Shown: positions 36,313 through 44,887, counted from the first letter of the stretch. The stretch is 64,000 nt of DNA from Cyanobacteria bacterium SZAS-4 (GCA_018266255.1 JAFEAT010000018.1:89084-153083); one strand, 5' to 3'. Numbers and translations are program-made. Notes: generated from the letters alone by a model not told the origin.

Positions 36313-36699
36313 ATGCCACTTCTTTTACTACTTTTATTGGGTGCCTTCTTTTACTCCAACTGTCAGATTCCCGCGACAGCAAAGGCGGCACACAGAAGCA
36401 GCAACTACCAGAGATATTCTGACGGCGTCACTGTGCGAAAGAATGCTGACGGAACAGTCGAAACCTTCGACTCAGGCTCTTCTCCTGAATCTTTTGGTGG
36501 CGATGTCGGGCAAGTTCAGGAAGCGGGTCAAACATATAGACCTCCAATCGTTTCAAAGGCTTACTCGCGCGTAATCGGCGGCGTGCACGTCAAAAGGAAT
36601 TCCGATGGAACAGTAGAAACCTACGAGGCTCCCAGTCGCCCCGTAAGCCTTTATCCAACTGCACCTAGAGCTCCCAGGGCTAAGCGGCACGCCAAGTAG
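36313..36699 (+). CDS. Small secreted protein with two DGTVE repeats
   Basis: Not recognised. It has 128 residues. ATG 36313 is chosen because GAGG lies 8 bases upstream and it opens a signal peptide (MPLLLLLLLGAFFYS..., cleaved near AKAA). The mature part holds two matching segments: GVTVRKNADGTVETFDS and GVHVKRNSDGTVETYEA, about 60 residues apart, with a basic tail (RAPRAKRHAK). Each segment looks like a beta-hairpin. A longer frame upstream lacks a signal and a ribosome-binding site. Confidence 0.55.
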   Translation: MPLLLLLLLGAFFYSNCQIPATAKAAHRSSNYQRYSDGVTVRKNADGTVETFDSGSSPESFGGDVGQVQEAGQTYRPPIVSKAYSRVIGGVHVKRNSDGTVETYEAPSRPVSLYPTAPRAPRAKRHAK

Positions 36700-36826
36700 C
36701 ACAAGGCGACAAACTCATCCGCACGAAACGTTGCCCAGAGTCGATTTTCGGCTCTGGGTTGATTGGCGAATCGAAGTGTCGAGGATTTGATATCCTTATC
36801 ACTTCGCCGTCGCCGTTGGAAAATTC

Positions 36827-37870
36827 ATGACCGTCTATTTCGTTTATCGCAGTCACTACGAAACTCCGACCCTCAATCATTTGAAAAAATTCGACAACGG
36901 TTCAGTTCTCGAATGGTTTCAACAACACTGGAAGCAATGGGCGTTGCATGTGGATGACAGAGCATATGAGCGCAGGCTATTCGGCTGCGACGTGTACGGA
37001 TTCTCGTCGCTGTTCGATTCGATTAGTGATCGTGGGCTCGCACCGCCGAAATCAATGAAGGAACTGCAGGAATATTTGACTGATTATTTGTATGTGGAAG
37101 GAGACATGCGCTTTGGCCCTGATTCGATTCAAGTGCTCACCAATGATGACGAATTAGAGCTTGCCTACTACTTCTTCGATGATTATTATTTGAAACCCTC
37201 CGACGGAAAGACGAGCTTTTTGCTGCGTGAAGAGTGGCGATTGCCGGAAAATTTTTCGAGCGACTCAACCAGATTGAAGGGCGAATGTACATCGATTGCT
37301 CCTGCTGGAGGCGGCAGTGGTACCACATATTGCGCATTTCTTTCTTACTACGACGGAGCCAATCTTACTGATACCGGAGGACCAATTTGCATTGACGGTA
37401 TTCGTCTTCCAAACTTAATCAGGTATCTCCATGATTCACAGCCGGGTGTTGCAGCCAACGGAATTTCTGACTGGCCTTTCGAGCTGCGTTTGATGCGTGC
37501 TCTACTTCCAGAAAATGTCGAACACTCTAGTTCTGCGGATCTTGAACGTGTGCTCGAACAAGCGAGCCGATATCCAGTTGCGCAAATCACAAATGCGGGC
37601 GACGATGGCGGATTTGGTACTGCAAGTCTTGCTCAAAGCAAACTGGATCTCGAGAAGCTTTTGAAAGGAGGAGGAGGATATGTCGAGTGCGATCCACCGC
37701 TGATTCAAGTCGATGAACACGTTGCTCAAATTTCGCTCAATACAGACTCTTGGGACAAAGTGAAACTGTATCAACGTTGGATCTTCTTTGATGACTTGTG
37801 GGCGGGAGACAATGTCGATCTCGCTGAGAGTATTTTGTGTTACGCAAACAAATGGGACGTTCTGACATAG
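36827..37870 (+). CDS. Hypothetical protein
   Basis: Not recognised. It has 347 residues and a soluble alpha/beta composition, rich in acidic and aromatic residues (MTVYFVYRSHYETPTLNHL, ELAYYFFDDYYLKPSDGK, IFFDDLWAGDNVDLAES). No signal peptide, membrane helix or catalytic motif is seen. The N-terminal strand and several similar short motifs resemble the style of small immunity or SMI1-like proteins, but the resemblance is too weak to assign. It is single, with its own 130-base upstream gap. Confidence 0.6.
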   Translation: MTVYFVYRSHYETPTLNHLKKFDNGSVLEWFQQHWKQWALHVDDRAYERRLFGCDVYGFSSLFDSISDRGLAPPKSMKELQEYLTDYLYVEGDMRFGPDSIQVLTNDDELELAYYFFDDYYLKPSDGKTSFLLREEWRLPENFSSDSTRLKGECTSIAPAGGGSGTTYCAFLSYYDGANLTDTGGPICIDGIRLPNLIRYLHDSQPGVAANGISDWPFELRLMRALLPENVEHSSSADLERVLEQASRYPVAQITNAGDDGGFGTASLAQSKLDLEKLLKGGGGYVECDPPLIQVDEHVAQISLNTDSWDKVKLYQRWIFFDDLWAGDNVDLAESILCYANKWDVLT

Positions 37871-38421
37871 CTTTGGCTGCCAATCTCAGTTGATCGCCAA
37901 GTAAGACATTGCAGTCACTATCAGTCCTGACGGTAAGCACTTTACGGTGGTGGGTCCTGCCTACACCGAAGCTTACGACACAAAAAACAAAATATATAAC
38001 GGACTGGAACGAGCTAATAAGAATCGCTAAACTGCCTAAAAGTGCATTTTATAATTGCTGGAAAGTCCACTGTGTGCACATTTTGATTACCTTCAGTGAA
38101 AAATTTGTGAGTTTGCGTATTTCCCCCACTATGCTGGTAACACTTTAGCAACTATTCTCTCAATTACCTCGGCAATCACATCGGCAACAAGTCCTTCCAG
38201 CATTCCTCACCATGAGGAGCGCGACTTAAGCATAACCTCGTTCAGCGCGGGGTGACAAAGCTTCCCCTCGTTCACAGCGAGGGTGCAACAAAGCTTACCC
38301 TCGTACAAAACGCGGGTGCGGCAAAGCTTTGCCTCGTTCAGCGCGAGTTCGCTTCAAAAGCTTCCCCCGGCAAGGGGCAGCTCGGCTCGGTCTTGGGTTT
38401 TTTTAAGAAGGTATGAAAAAC
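37871..38421. other. Long gap and upstream region of the M4 protease gene
   Basis: About 550 bases without a convincing gene. The first 330 bases show nothing recognised. From 38237 it holds the hairpin-repeat array described separately, then a GC-rich hairpin, then the M4 ribosome-binding site. Confidence 0.5.
38237..38380 (+). repeat. Array of four ~32-bp hairpin repeats in the M4 gene leader
   Basis: Four units start at 38237, 38267, 38300 and 38333 (30, 33, 33 and about 34 bases). Each opens with CTCGT(T/A)CA and a short inverted repeat (CTCG...CGAG or CGGG) and ends with (C)AAAGCTT plus two or three bases. A final hairpin GCT-CCCC / GGGG-AGC closes the array at 38359-38380. The units are not identical, so it is not a CRISPR array. 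Its place 40 bases ahead of the start suggests a structured 5' untranslated region. Confidence 0.7.
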
Positions 38422-40125
38422 ATGGGCAAACCTGAATCGGAAATCGGCAAAGGCAACATCCTCAACCCTAATGCAGAACAGCAGACTCTCTTGAGTCAGC
38501 AAGTGCAGACACAGGCTCAGCGCGACGCAATGATTGCAGCACCGTCTAGTGCAGGCGAAAGAATGTGGGATGTGACCAAAGACGGTCTGGCAAAGATTCC
38601 CGAAGGTTTCATGCATTCACTCGACCCGAGAAACATCATTCCGAACGTTGGAATGGGCGTCGCCATCGGTGCTGCCGCTAAACTGATTTTGCCCGAAGCT
38701 GGACCAGTCGGCAAAGTTGCCGGAGTCGCTCTGGCAGCCTATTTCGTTGGTGAGCCAATCGTTAAATCTTATTCTTTGGCAATCGCTGCCAAAAACATGA
38801 ATGACATGAACATTGCCTCGAGTCATTTGGGCGATACGCTAGGCGGAATGCCGGTTGCGATGGTCGAAGGCGGAATCGGTGCCAAGCTTGGCTCTGGTTT
38901 GATGGGCAGAGCTCTGGCGACGGAAGCTGCGGCGCCGTTGGTCAACTGGAAAGCAAGCATGTACGGAAAGGCAGATATCGGAATGCAGTCGGGCATGGCG
39001 ACAGTGCGCAACACAATGTTCGAGAAGTTCGGAGTCGGCACACCTGACGCTGGTCCTTACGCACAAGGAATTATTCCTCCATACATGTTGGAGACATTGG
39101 CGAAAAACAATCCTGGAAATCCAGACTATTTAGCGACAATCAAGAGATCGAATGAACTGCGCGCTGCTGGTCAATTCGCCTCGAGAAGTGCTACTGCTGT
39201 CGGCGAAGGTAAAGCACCAATCGAAGTGTACGATGCTGGCGGTCAAGAAATTCATCCTGGAAAGTTGATGCGCAAAGAAGGTCAAAGTCCAGTTGGAAAC
39301 AGCGATGTAGACAAAGCCTACGACTTCACGAGCGACGTGCGTGCCTACTACAAAGAAGTGCACGGACGCAACTCCATTGATGGAAAGGGCATGAAACTCT
39401 CTTCAACAGTCAATTATGGCGACAATTTCGAAAATGCATTCTGGGACGGTCAACAAATGACCTACGGCAGGCCAGGCGCGAGCAGCCCATTCAGAACCTT
39501 CATCTCACGCGTAGTCACTGGTCATGAAATGACCCACGGTGTGACCGAGTTCGAAGCGAACGTAACTTATCGTGGTCAGCCTGGTGCCTTGAACGAAAGC
39601 CACTCTGACGTGTTCGGTGCATTGGTTGAACAACGTGCACTTGGACAGACCGCCGACAAAGCTAGCTGGCTGGTTGGAGATGATGTGTGGAAGCCAAATA
39701 TCAAAGGACGTGCTTTGCGCGATATGAGAAGTCCTGGAACTGCCTACGACGATCCAATGATCGGCAAAGATCCACAACCAGCTCATATGAAAGACTTCGT
39801 CAGAACAACCAGAGATAATGGTGGCGTTCACCTCAACTCCGGTATTCCGAACAAAGCATTCGCTGATTTTGCCGTCGCAGTTGGTGGCAATGCTTGGGAA
39901 GCTCCAGGTAAGATTTGGTTCGAAGCCCGTGCCAACGCCGGTTCAGACCCATCGTTCGCTCAATTCGCCTATCAGACAATTGAGGCTGCTAAGCGCATTA
40001 GCCCGAATGATGTACCGAAGTTGGAGAAAGCATGGTCAGATGTCGGTGTGGTTCCATCAGCGAAAGCTACAGCTGACGTAACTCCGCTCGTCGTCAACGA
40101 TAATTCGGATAAAAAGTCCGCTTAG
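38422..40125 (+). CDS. Protealysin-like M4 metalloprotease with long N-terminal extension
   Basis: It has 567 residues from ATG 38422, chosen because AAGAAGG ends 10 bases ahead (ATG 38413 is only one base from it). Residues 216-250 start IIPPYMLETLA, the short propeptide of protealysin-type M4 proteases. The catalytic domain follows with HEMTH (368-372), Glu392 and Asp396 in NESHSD, and the active-site His in DNGGVHLNSG. Ahead of the propeptide is an unusual 215-residue extension with Gly/Ala-rich hydrophobic segments (about 73-165). No signal peptide is seen, as in other protealysin-like enzymes, which are stored in the cytoplasm. A hairpin array precedes the gene and a terminator follows. 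Confidence 0.93.
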   Translation: MGKPESEIGKGNILNPNAEQQTLLSQQVQTQAQRDAMIAAPSSAGERMWDVTKDGLAKIPEGFMHSLDPRNIIPNVGMGVAIGAAAKLILPEAGPVGKVAGVALAAYFVGEPIVKSYSLAIAAKNMNDMNIASSHLGDTLGGMPVAMVEGGIGAKLGSGLMGRALATEAAAPLVNWKASMYGKADIGMQSGMATVRNTMFEKFGVGTPDAGPYAQGIIPPYMLETLAKNNPGNPDYLATIKRSNELRAAGQFASRSATAVGEGKAPIEVYDAGGQEIHPGKLMRKEGQSPVGNSDVDKAYDFTSDVRAYYKEVHGRNSIDGKGMKLSSTVNYGDNFENAFWDGQQMTYGRPGASSPFRTFISRVVTGHEMTHGVTEFEANVTYRGQPGALNESHSDVFGALVEQRALGQTADKASWLVGDDVWKPNIKGRALRDMRSPGTAYDDPMIGKDPQPAHMKDFVRTTRDNGGVHLNSGIPNKAFADFAVAVGGNAWEAPGKIWFEARANAGSDPSFAQFAYQTIEAAKRISPNDVPKLEKAWSDVGVVPSAKATADVTPLVVNDNSDKKSA

Positions 40126-40151
40126 TTCGAAAAGGTTTGCCGCAAAAATTT

Positions 40152-40193
40152 CGACCCGAAGTGTGATGTACTCCAGACATCACGCTCGGGTCG
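40152..40193. terminator. Long hairpin between convergent genes, likely bidirectional terminator
   Basis: CGACCCGA / TCGGGTCG and, inside it, GTGATGT / ACATCAC form a 15-bp stem with a small internal bulge and a 7-base loop. It fills the gap between the M4 gene and the convergent EF-hand-like gene. A T-tract is weak on the plus strand; A-runs upstream serve the minus strand. Confidence 0.7.
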
Positions 40194-40215
40194 TAAATTA
40201 TTGAAGACGAATTGC

Positions 40216-40827
40216 TCATTTGGGAGGCTGACGCAAGAATCTGTATTTCATGAAATCAAGGTGGCTCTGGTTATTTCCCAGTATTATTTGAGCTGAAAAA
40301 TCTATCGGATAGCCACCATCTAGAGACGTGTTTCCAGTTAATCGTCCAAGCTGCGCTATGTCGATTCCACCATCGCCATTCAGAACACTTTTACCATCCA
40401 CGTTCAGAACTTTACCGTCATGCAATTGTTGAATAAATTGCCTGTTTGGATCGTTGATATTTGCTGAGTTTTGCAACCATGCCTCCATATCGCCCTTGCT
40501 AATATTGCCGTCGGCATCACCACCACTTTTAGCAGTATCGAGAGCCGCGAAAAGCTTTCCGCTCTGCTGTAAAAGCGGGTCTATGGCTCGTTCATTTAGA
40601 GTCTGATCGATCAAGCCAAAATTTCCGAACTGCTCTGGCATTTTTATTTGTGCACGAATGTCAGACCAATCGCGAGCAGCCTGCGCTGGATCGTGTTGAT
40701 AACTATGTAGGAACTCTGTGACTATCTGCTGTGCGGCGATTTCAGATCTAGTGTTGATTTTGGAGGGAGGTTTATTCACCTCGTTGATATTTGCTTGTTC
40801 GTCTTGTAGGTTGAAAAAATTCGTCAT
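40216..40827 (-). CDS. EF-hand-like protein, partner of the C2 protease locus
   Basis: It has 203 residues, no signal peptide. The polar N-terminus is followed by helical segments. An EF-hand-like loop at about 97-115 reads DTAKSGGDADGNISKGDME: it keeps the D-x-D-G-x-I core but its first ligand position is displaced by a three-residue insertion. A second degenerate loop (LNGDGGIDIAQL) lies near 150. Calcium binding is therefore plausible but not certain. AGGAG lies 6 bases ahead of the ATG. It begins 36 bases after the stop of the calpain-type protease gene, so it is in the same operon. Confidence 0.65.
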   Translation of the reverse strand: MTNFFNLQDEQANINEVNKPPSKINTRSEIAAQQIVTEFLHSYQHDPAQAARDWSDIRAQIKMPEQFGNFGLIDQTLNERAIDPLLQQSGKLFAALDTAKSGGDADGNISKGDMEAWLQNSANINDPNRQFIQQLHDGKVLNVDGKSVLNGDGGIDIAQLGRLTGNTSLDGGYPIDFSAQIILGNNQSHLDFMKYRFLRQPPK

Positions 40828-40863
40828 CTCATTCTCCTGCTCATTTCCATACGCTGATTTTTA

Positions 40864-41790
40864 CTAACTAAATAGCGCTCCTAATCCGTCATAAAAAATA
40901 TTCTTGCCGGTGTTGATAACACCGGTAGTGGTATCAACCACCGTGGTTGCCGCGTTGTACATTGCACTTACAGCGTCTTGTCCTGCGGCGCTAATATTTC
41001 CCTCTACCAAATTGTTGCCGGCTGAAACGACATCGTTCGCATGCCTTTTAAGGTCATTTGCGACATTGTTGAATTGATTGTCGACCTGGTTGGTTCCTGC
41101 CGCCGCCACGTTGTTGAAGTGCATCATGAATGTGCTGAGAGGCATTCGCAGCTGCCCATCGCCAATGTTTGTAATGTCATCAACCGTTGAAGTGAGTTCT
41201 ATTCCGTCATTGTGTCCCCAGGGGTTTCTCACCGTAACTGTGCCTGTTTTTGCATCGAAGCCAAGAACGCTGAAGATATGCATGGAAGGAAGCGGTCCAG
41301 CGTCAGTGAAGTTCGAAGTGGCAACTATCGGATCGCCATTGGAGAGAGCGTTTTGAAGAAAGCTTGCTAAGTTTGCTGGATTTGTTGCTCCCACATCAAA
41401 ATTTTGAGCGACTCCGCCAAGGACATCGACTGCAGTTTCTTTGCCTGTGAGAAGTTCCAACGTCTCTCCAGGCGTGTTTATATCGGCTAGCAGTGGGATT
41501 TTTAGATAAGAAATCGAGCTGGAGTTATACGGTCCAATTTTGTCGTACTTCATAAATGCGGTTTCAACAATTGCCATTGTGCGGTTTCCGTTTTGAGACG
41601 CGCTTTCTGCTTTCAACTCTTCTTCTGAAATCGAAACTGGATTATTTTTATCGCCGGGGAATTTGACCGTGTATGAACCATCGCCGTTTTTAGTCACCAT
41701 GTTTTGAATGGCGATTTGACCGTCGGGAGTAGCTGCCAGAGAAGCGAGACTTGACTCGAAGAAGCAGTCACCAACGTCAGCCTGTTTCAC
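40864..41790 (-). CDS. Calpain-type (C2) cysteine protease domain, downstream part of a split gene
   Basis: The calpain core is clear: VGDCFFESSLASLA with Cys9, HIFSVLGFDA with His171 and VRNPWG with Asn189. The 308-residue frame opens at GTG 41790, but no ribosome-binding site lies ahead. The frame continues upstream through GCT GAT ACA TCC GTT to a TGA at 41806-41808, beyond which the same frame codes the 202-residue protein. The two are therefore halves of one open frame of about 510 residues broken by one stop. Whether this half is translated alone is unsure. The C-terminal 90 residues after the protease core are helical and Asn/Ala-rich, perhaps amphipathic. Confidence 0.75.
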   Translation of the reverse strand: MKQADVGDCFFESSLASLAATPDGQIAIQNMVTKNGDGSYTVKFPGDKNNPVSISEEELKAESASQNGNRTMAIVETAFMKYDKIGPYNSSSISYLKIPLLADINTPGETLELLTGKETAVDVLGGVAQNFDVGATNPANLASFLQNALSNGDPIVATSNFTDAGPLPSMHIFSVLGFDAKTGTVTVRNPWGHNDGIELTSTVDDITNIGDGQLRMPLSTFMMHFNNVAAAGTNQVDNQFNNVANDLKRHANDVVSAGNNLVEGNISAAGQDAVSAMYNAATTVVDTTTGVINTGKNIFYDGLGALFS

Positions 41791-41805
41791 AGCATCTGTG
41801 GAAAC

Positions 41806-42414
41806 TCAAGTCACGTTTGCGACGGTTTTGCTCGCTTCAGTCTCTATGGGATGTCCCTGTGCATCAAACGATTGGGTGTTTATAACAACTGCATCGCTGC
41901 TACCATACTTTTCTACTATTGCATCAGTGCACGCGGCATCACCAACGGCATCACGCGTGGTTACTCGAGTTTGACGCGGGCTGGCACTTGAGATTTTGTT
42001 TGTTACGGTCTCCTGCCCTGTAACCATGTTCACGCTCACGTTTTCGCGACCGCTATTTCCCGGCAGAACCGCGTCGCGTTGGAAAGTCAATTCATGTGTT
42101 GTGGAATTGTAAATGGCTGTGTGGTGACTGCCATTTAAGCCAGTGTGAGCGTTTGCGTCGGTCGGCGCTATCTCTAACCTGATCGATTCGCCATCTTGAC
42201 CTTTGGTATCTGTGATCGAAACTCCTGGTAGTAAGCCGCTGTCTTGCAGCGCTTGATTTAGCTGCTGAACGTTTTTGATTTTCGATTGCGCATCGGTTTC
42301 AGGTGCATAGGCTGCGGCCGCGACATTTGCAGAGTCGTGATCGCCCTTGCCGTTTGCTGCGGCGGCTTTGTCCAGGTTGTTTCCGAGATCTTCGGACCCT
42401 TTTCCCATTCCCAA
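41806..42414 (-). CDS. N-terminal part of the split C2 protease gene
   Basis: It has 202 residues, MGMGKGSEDLGNNLDKAAAA onward, with no signal peptide. A polar Gly/Ala/Asp N-terminus is followed by a beta-rich segment (ESIRLEIAPTDAN, HTAIYNSTTHELTFQRDAV, RENVSVNMVTGQETVTN). No known domain. It ends at a TGA, 15 bases before the GTG of the calpain-type domain in the same frame; sequence on both sides reads as coding. It may be a prodomain or targeting region of the protease. The start has a weak ribosome-binding site; the divergent small gene begins 166 bases away. Confidence 0.65.
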   Translation of the reverse strand: MGMGKGSEDLGNNLDKAAAANGKGDHDSANVAAAAYAPETDAQSKIKNVQQLNQALQDSGLLPGVSITDTKGQDGESIRLEIAPTDANAHTGLNGSHHTAIYNSTTHELTFQRDAVLPGNSGRENVSVNMVTGQETVTNKISSASPRQTRVTTRDAVGDAACTDAIVEKYGSSDAVVINTQSFDAQGHPIETEASKTVANVT

Positions 42415-42579
42415 TTCCTTCGCTGGGCATGTAGATGGCGGCGGTGGGCACGCATATCGTATTCATAGCTGAAGAATTGGGAGCGAAGCCGGAACGTAGT
42501 GGGAATTTTTTGTGTAAATCGGCCTTACGAGCCGGCGCTTAAATTGATTCCTTGGAAACTGTATTAGAATGATTGCCTT

Positions 42580-42723
42580 ATGGACCCACATCTATTTTTT
42601 ACATTGACCGATCCGACGTGGTCGACGATTTATACGGTCCTGGCGTTTTGCTTCGTGATATTCACGATCATCCTTGTCGCGATTTGCTGGTACAAAGACG
42701 ACGACTATCGAGGCTACAAGTAA
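42580..42723 (+). CDS. Small single-helix membrane protein (47 residues)
   Basis: An open frame from ATG 42580 to TAA at 42721-42723 codes MDPHLFFTLTDPTWST, then one transmembrane helix (IYTVLAFCFVIFTIILVAIC), then a charged tail WYKDDDYRGYK. Its stop overlaps the next start as TAATG, the usual sign of translational coupling. The ribosome-binding site is weak. It is too small for most gene callers. The fixed layout (short outside part, helix, charged tail) supports a real product. Function unknown; it probably works with the secreted protein coded next. Confidence 0.6.
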   Translation: MDPHLFFTLTDPTWSTIYTVLAFCFVIFTIILVAICWYKDDDYRGYK

Positions 42724-44267
42724 TGTTGGACTGGAAGTTGAAACTAGCGTCAGTGTTTTCGTTTCTGTGCGTTTACGTTGTGGATGCGACGGCTGCGCGC
42801 ATACCCGCGTGTGCCGCAGAAACTATGAGATACGACAATTGGCAAACCTACAATTCTGCATCTTCACAGTTCACTGTCAAATACCCAACTGGATGGAATG
42901 TCGTATCGGATCCAAAAACTGGGCGCATTGATATTAGTGATGCAACCGGTGCTGAACTTTCCATACTTCCATTTTCTTTGGATTCGCAGTTGACGTCGCA
43001 ACAAGCTTTAGGCATCTTTGGTGCGCTATTGCATTCCTTTGCGCCATCGGAATCTTGGTCGAATCCTCAAGTTGTAAATGCGACGACGGTGCGTTCGGTA
43101 CATTCCGACGACAAATTTAAATCGTCTGCAGTGTGCGTGTTTACCTATGGCGCAAAAGGTACAGATGGAAAATTTTGTATCGCGAAAATGCCAGCGAATG
43201 CGTCAGAAAATTCTTCGAACATGTTTGCTGCGATGATGACTAGTTTGCGGTTCAATGGTTCCAATTCCGCACAACCTCAGACCCCGCAGGCCGGTTCGCT
43301 TCCGCCAACGCCTTTCATGGGCTATCAAACCTTTACCGATCCAAACGAACATGCCTTTTCGTGCGAAGTTCCAGTTGGTTGGAAAATCGAGGGAGGACTT
43401 GCTCGAGCTTCGTCGATTGATGCCAGACCGTGGGTGAAGGCTACGTCTCCAGATAATTTGATTGTGGCATTTATCGGCGACGATAAAATTCCGCCGTACT
43501 CCATGCCCACCGCAACAGGGATGCAGTTGGGATTCGGTGTTGGTGCAAAGTATGGTGGCGGCGAGGTTCGCAACTATGTTCCGGCGCGCCGATATGTTGA
43601 ACAATACGTTCGAAACAGTTTGAAGGGTTTTATTTCCAACATTCAAGTGGTGGAAGCGTATGATCATCCTGATGTTGCGGCCGCAATTAATGGCACCGTT
43701 GGCGCCACCAAATCAGAAGCAGCCTCGATAAAATTCACAGGGATGTATAAAGATATTCCTGCGGTCGGATACTATCTTGCCTCGACTAAAGCGACTGTGG
43801 CATACGGCACAGGCATGTGGTGGGTTAGTTTGCTTGCCGGTGAACTGAGCCCCGCTGATAGATCGCAGGGTGGGCTGAGTGTTATTTTGCACATGATTCA
43901 AACTTTTAAGATGGACCCGGTTTGGAAAAATCAATCCGTCGCAAATGCAGGGGAAGTTTCACGCCAATACACTGCGCAGAGTCAGGCTGTTTCTAACTCA
44001 ATTATGAGTCGATATTGGAGTCAGCAGGCTGCCAACGATGCAAATCATGCGGCATACTGGGGACGACAGGCGGCTCAGGACCATGCGGCGAACAATTTTT
44101 CTGATTACATTCGAGGCACCCAGACCGTGCAAGATCCAAGCACCGGGTCACAGTATAAAGTTAACTATGGACCCCAATATCATTGGATCGATAACAGCGG
44201 CAATTATGCGGGCACCAATTACAGTGCACCTGGTCCAGAATGGCGACAGCTGATGAATGTGCCGTGA
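42723..44267 (+). CDS. Secreted protein with two PsbP/MOG1-like domains
   Basis: It has 514 residues from ATG 42723, which overlaps the stop of the 47-residue gene. The signal peptide (about 1-31) ends near PACAAE. Two related domains follow: one from SSQFTVKYPTGWNVVSD, the other from EHAFSCEVPVGWKIEGG. This F-x-x-x-x-P-x-G-W start is typical of PsbP/MOG1-like (DUF1795-type) folds. The C-terminal 100 residues are rich in Gln, Asn, Ala and Tyr (SQQAANDANHAAYWGRQAA). Function unknown. The convergent gene ends 9 bases past its stop. Confidence 0.7.
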   Translation: MLDWKLKLASVFSFLCVYVVDATAARIPACAAETMRYDNWQTYNSASSQFTVKYPTGWNVVSDPKTGRIDISDATGAELSILPFSLDSQLTSQQALGIFGALLHSFAPSESWSNPQVVNATTVRSVHSDDKFKSSAVCVFTYGAKGTDGKFCIAKMPANASENSSNMFAAMMTSLRFNGSNSAQPQTPQAGSLPPTPFMGYQTFTDPNEHAFSCEVPVGWKIEGGLARASSIDARPWVKATSPDNLIVAFIGDDKIPPYSMPTATGMQLGFGVGAKYGGGEVRNYVPARRYVEQYVRNSLKGFISNIQVVEAYDHPDVAAAINGTVGATKSEAASIKFTGMYKDIPAVGYYLASTKATVAYGTGMWWVSLLAGELSPADRSQGGLSVILHMIQTFKMDPVWKNQSVANAGEVSRQYTAQSQAVSNSIMSRYWSQQAANDANHAAYWGRQAAQDHAANNFSDYIRGTQTVQDPSTGSQYKVNYGPQYHWIDNSGNYAGTNYSAPGPEWRQLMNVP

Positions 44268-44275
44268 AGACCGGA

Positions 44276-44887
44276 TTACTTGTTAATCGCCGGCCCTGTG
44301 AAAATATTTGCGTCCCAGTCACCTGAATTTGCGGATGCTTTAGGCTTTTGTGACTTATCCGCAAAAGGTTGCGCACTCCATTTCCCTTTGGCACTGATAG
44401 GAGTCAGCGTTGTGCCTGGGGTATAAGTGCCTTCGTACTGGGCTGTCGGATTCACTTGAGTTCCTTTGTACGTGCGTTTGAAGGCGATCTTGTTTGGAGC
44501 GGTAAAAGTGCCGTTGAGAATCACATCGCCGTATTCATCTACGCCGGTCGCCGTTAAGACGCCGTTCTTTTGTGCTACTTTCACAGCCATGATGTGAGTT
44601 TTTGTCAAGGGCGCTTCACGGAATTTGATGTTCCATGTGCCGGACAAATTTGGAAGTGCAGCGCTTTCAGCGGCTTTAGGAGATGATTTGCTCGGAGTCT
44701 TATTTGTATCAGCTGCTTTGCTCGCTGCGGCAGCCTTGCCAGCCGATACCGATTTAGAGTTGGTCGCACTCGCTGCGGGTTTAGACGTTGTCGGCGGTAC
44801 TGCGAAAACTTTTGTGGCACCAAAGGCGGTTATAGCTAGTGCCGCAGATGCAAGAGCGAATGATTTAGTGATTGCTGGAATGTGCAT
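44276..44887 (-). CDS. Secreted protein with lipocalin-like beta domain
   Basis: Not assigned to a named family. It has 203 residues. A signal peptide (about 1-29, ending KVFAVPP) is followed by a 50-residue Ala/Lys/Ser linker and then a beta-rich domain starting LSGTWNIKFREAP, with repeated strands ILNGTFTAPNKIAFKRTYKG and YEGTYTPGTTLTPISAKGKW. The SGTW start and strand order recall small lipocalin/calycin-like domains. The linker would hold it away from the membrane or wall. No catalytic motif. Confidence 0.6.
   Translation of the reverse strand: MHIPAITKSFALASAALAITAFGATKVFAVPPTTSKPAASATNSKSVSAGKAAAASKAADTNKTPSKSSPKAAESAALPNLSGTWNIKFREAPLTKTHIMAVKVAQKNGVLTATGVDEYGDVILNGTFTAPNKIAFKRTYKGTQVNPTAQYEGTYTPGTTLTPISAKGKWSAQPFADKSQKPKASANSGDWDANIFTGPAINK

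Noticed and set aside
37909..38148. Small plus-strand gene in the gap before the M4 gene
   Set aside because: No ribosome-binding site and a composition without coding character.
38237..38380. CRISPR array
   Set aside because: Units differ in sequence and no constant repeat with unique spacers exists; no cas genes are present.
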